DNA of 7,489 bases from Campylobacter sp. (GTDB lineage: Bacteria; Campylobacterota; Campylobacteria; Campylobacterales; Campylobacteraceae): positions 1 through 7,489 of the forward strand of contig JAJQAF010000172.1 in NCBI GenBank assembly GCA_021203945.1, written 5' to 3'. Both the position numbers and the translations under genes were made by a program. Below are positions 6,293 through 7,489 of this stretch, piece by piece (the stretch's first letter is position 1; the number at the start of each line of letters is the position of its first letter). The notes under the pieces were generated by a model. It ran no database searches, was not told the origin of the DNA, and worked only from the letters and a program-made list of their open reading frames with translations.

Positions 6293-7347
6293 ATTTTTAT
6301 CCCGTAAAAATCGCTATACCAATCTATAAAACGCGCTACGCCGTCATTTACGCTAGTATTTGGTTTATACTCAAAATCGCTCACCAAATCGCTCACGTCG
6401 GCAAAGGTTGCAGGCACGTCGCCCGCTTGAAGCGGAAGATATTTTTTATCTATCTCGCGCCCTATTTTTAGCTCGATCGCCTTTATATAATCCATTAGCT
6501 CGACGGGATTATTGTTACCGATATTATAAATTTTAAACGGCGCGCTAGAGCTTGCGGGGTCGGGATTTTCGGCATTCCAAGCGGGATTTGATCGCGCAGG
6601 ATTATCCACGCATTTTATTATGCCCTCCACTATGTCGGCGACATAGGTAAAATCGCGCTTCATCTTGCCGTAATTAAAAACATCGATCGTTTTGCCTTTG
6701 AGCGCGGCATCTACGAACAAAAATAGCGCCATATCAGGGCGTCCCCAAGGTCCGTAAACCGTGAAAAATCGCAGTCCCGTAGTCGGCACGCCGAAGAGAT
6801 GACTATACGTATGAGCCATCATTTCGTTGCTTTTTTTACTTGCCGCGTATAGACTTATCGGGTGATTGACGCCCTCATGCGTATTAAAGGGCATATTTTC
6901 ATTAAGCCCGTAAACCGAACTGGAGCTTGCATAGACGAGATTTGCCGTGGCGTTATGGCGGCAGCACTCAAGGATATTTAAAAAGCCCGTGATATTGCTG
7001 TCAATATAGGCTTGCGGATTTATTAGCGAATATCTAACTCCCGCCTGCGCCGCCAAATTTACGACCACGTCAAATTTTTGCTCGGCAAATAGCGTTTTTA
7101 AAATCGCGCTATCTTGCAAGTCGGCTTTTATAAATTTTAAATTTGACGCAGTTTTTGAGCTTATAAGAGTATTCGGCGCAATCTCGTTTATATCAAATCC
7201 GACCGATTTAAGGCGCGCTAATTTTAATCCGACGTCGTAATAGTCGTTGATATTATCAAATCCCACAACCTCATCGCCGCGCGCACTCAAAGCGTTTGCC
7301 AAATGAAAGCCGATAAATCCCGCCGTTCCCGTTATCAAAATTTTCAT
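6289..7347 (-). CDS. UDP-glucuronate 4-epimerase-like NAD-dependent epimerase
   Basis: A 352-residue cytoplasmic short-chain dehydrogenase. It probably interconverts UDP-glucuronate and UDP-galacturonate. Motifs seen: GTAGFIG (7-13) for [19 protein letters not shown] (27-42), [11 protein letters not shown] (97-107), YASSSSVYG (139-147), YAASK (167-171) with catalytic Tyr167 and Lys171, [15 protein letters not shown] (193-207), and GDVPATFAD (309-317). The DNINDYYD and QAGVRYS blocks and the length are typical of the LspL/Cap1J-type UDP-GlcA 4-epimerases. That type is distinct from the GalE/Gne group found in this window. Start chosen: ATG with AAGGA six bases upstream. A UDP-glucose dehydrogenase to supply its substrate is not in the window. 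The gene lies on the far side of the restriction island from the other sugar genes and seems to have its own promoter. Confidence 0.88.
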   Translation of the reverse strand: MKILITGTAGFIGFHLANALSARGDEVVGFDNINDYYDVGLKLARLKSVGFDINEIAPNTLISSKTASNLKFIKADLQDSAILKTLFAEQKFDVVVNLAAQAGVRYSLINPQAYIDSNITGFLNILECCRHNATANLVYASSSSVYGLNENMPFNTHEGVNHPISLYAASKKSNEMMAHTYSHLFGVPTTGLRFFTVYGPWGRPDMALFLFVDAALKGKTIDVFNYGKMKRDFTYVADIVEGIIKCVDNPARSNPAWNAENPDPASSSAPFKIYNIGNNNPVELMDYIKAIELKIGREIDKKYLPLQAGDVPATFADVSDLVSDFEYKPNTSVNDGVARFIDWYSDFYGIKI

Positions 7348-7368
7348 GGTTTGTCCTTAAAATCTTTA

Positions 7369-7389
7369 CGCAATTTTACCGCAATTTTA
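7369..7389. repeat. Two-copy 11-base tandem repeat upstream of the epimerase
   Basis: CGCAATTTTA occurs at 7369-7378 and again at 7380-7389, a period of 11 bases or one helical turn. It sits over the candidate promoter. It may be an operator with two half-sites or a chance duplication. Confidence 0.35.
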
Positions 7390-7393
7390 TAAA
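7373..7393 (-). promoter_or_regulatory. Candidate promoter for the epimerase gene, two -10-like boxes
   Basis: On the minus strand TTTATAAAAT (7393-7384) and GGTAAAAT (7380-7373) lie 37 and 26 bases upstream of the ATG at 7347. Both fit the Campylobacter -10 pattern; the second is the same octamer as before the ligase. They fall within an 11-base tandem repeat. Only one is likely to be used. Confidence 0.3.
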
Positions 7394-7489
7394 TCACTCG
7401 TTATCAATGTCTATTTCGGGCAGATTACGCTCATTTGGCACTTTCGGTTAGCCGTGTTTACTTTTTAAGTTTAGCTCGCTTGCTTTTTT
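7394..7489 (-). other. Possible 3' tail of an upstream gene
   Basis: The last bases of the window, read on the minus strand, are open from the edge to TAA at 7450-7448 (KKASELNLKSKHG) and then, in the same frame, to TGA at 7396-7394 (PKVPNERNLPEIDIDNE). A second frame gives KSKRAKLKK before TAA. Any of these could be the real C-terminus of a gene outside the window. The stretch is too short to name a family. The remaining 46 bases up to the epimerase start hold its promoter and ribosome binding site. Confidence 0.25.

Noticed and set aside
7440..7456. CGGTTAGCCG inverted repeat
   Set aside because: Only three solid base pairs around a four-base loop and no following T-run on the minus strand; too weak for a terminator.
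1..7489. tRNA, rRNA, CRISPR arrays, insertion sequence ends, phage attachment sites
   Set aside because: Looked for on both strands by eye; no cloverleaf with a TTCGA arm, no regularly spaced repeats, no transposase frame or terminal inverted repeats were seen.

Overview
The window looks like a chromosomal stretch from Campylobacter, or a close relative in the Campylobacterota. Three things suggest this: AT-rich coding with very frequent AAATTT and AAATTTA strings, a short epimerase very like C. jejuni Gne/GalE, and a small secreted ATP-dependent DNA ligase of the kind known in that genus. The GC content looks nearer 40% than the roughly 30% of C. jejuni, which points to the concisus/curvus/showae/rectus side of the genus. 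Species is inference only. Every gene I can support lies on the minus strand, so the window reads from high to low coordinates.

Region A (about 7489 to 6122): a UDP-glucuronate 4-epimerase-like gene with its own candidate promoter and a good ribosome binding site. It is followed by an overlapping 56-codon reading frame that starts at a TTG inside the epimerase stop (TTGA).

Region B (6098 to 4999): the debris of a restriction-modification system. A complete-looking nuclease gene with an N-terminal winged-helix (HARE-HTH-like) domain and a D...ExE nuclease motif precedes only the last third of a D12-class adenine DNA methyltransferase. The methyltransferase tail is not among the long open frames and was found by translating the apparently empty 390-base gap.

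Region C (4979 to 1): a compact glycan operon with gaps of 0 to 11 bases. Its order is secreted DNA ligase (TTG start), galE/gne, a TviB/WbpO-type UDP-HexNAc 6-dehydrogenase, a 99-residue basic protein of unknown function, and a Wzx-like flippase. A further gene then starts at 62 with a strong ribosome binding site but meets a stop at codon 13 before the window ends.

Read together, galE/gne and the dehydrogenase would turn UDP-GlcNAc into UDP-GalNAcA (or UDP-GlcNAcA plus UDP-GalNAc). The region A epimerase would supply UDP-GalA from UDP-GlcA made elsewhere. The flippase would move the lipid-linked glycan across the inner membrane. The restriction island sits between the two groups of sugar genes and may have been inserted there.
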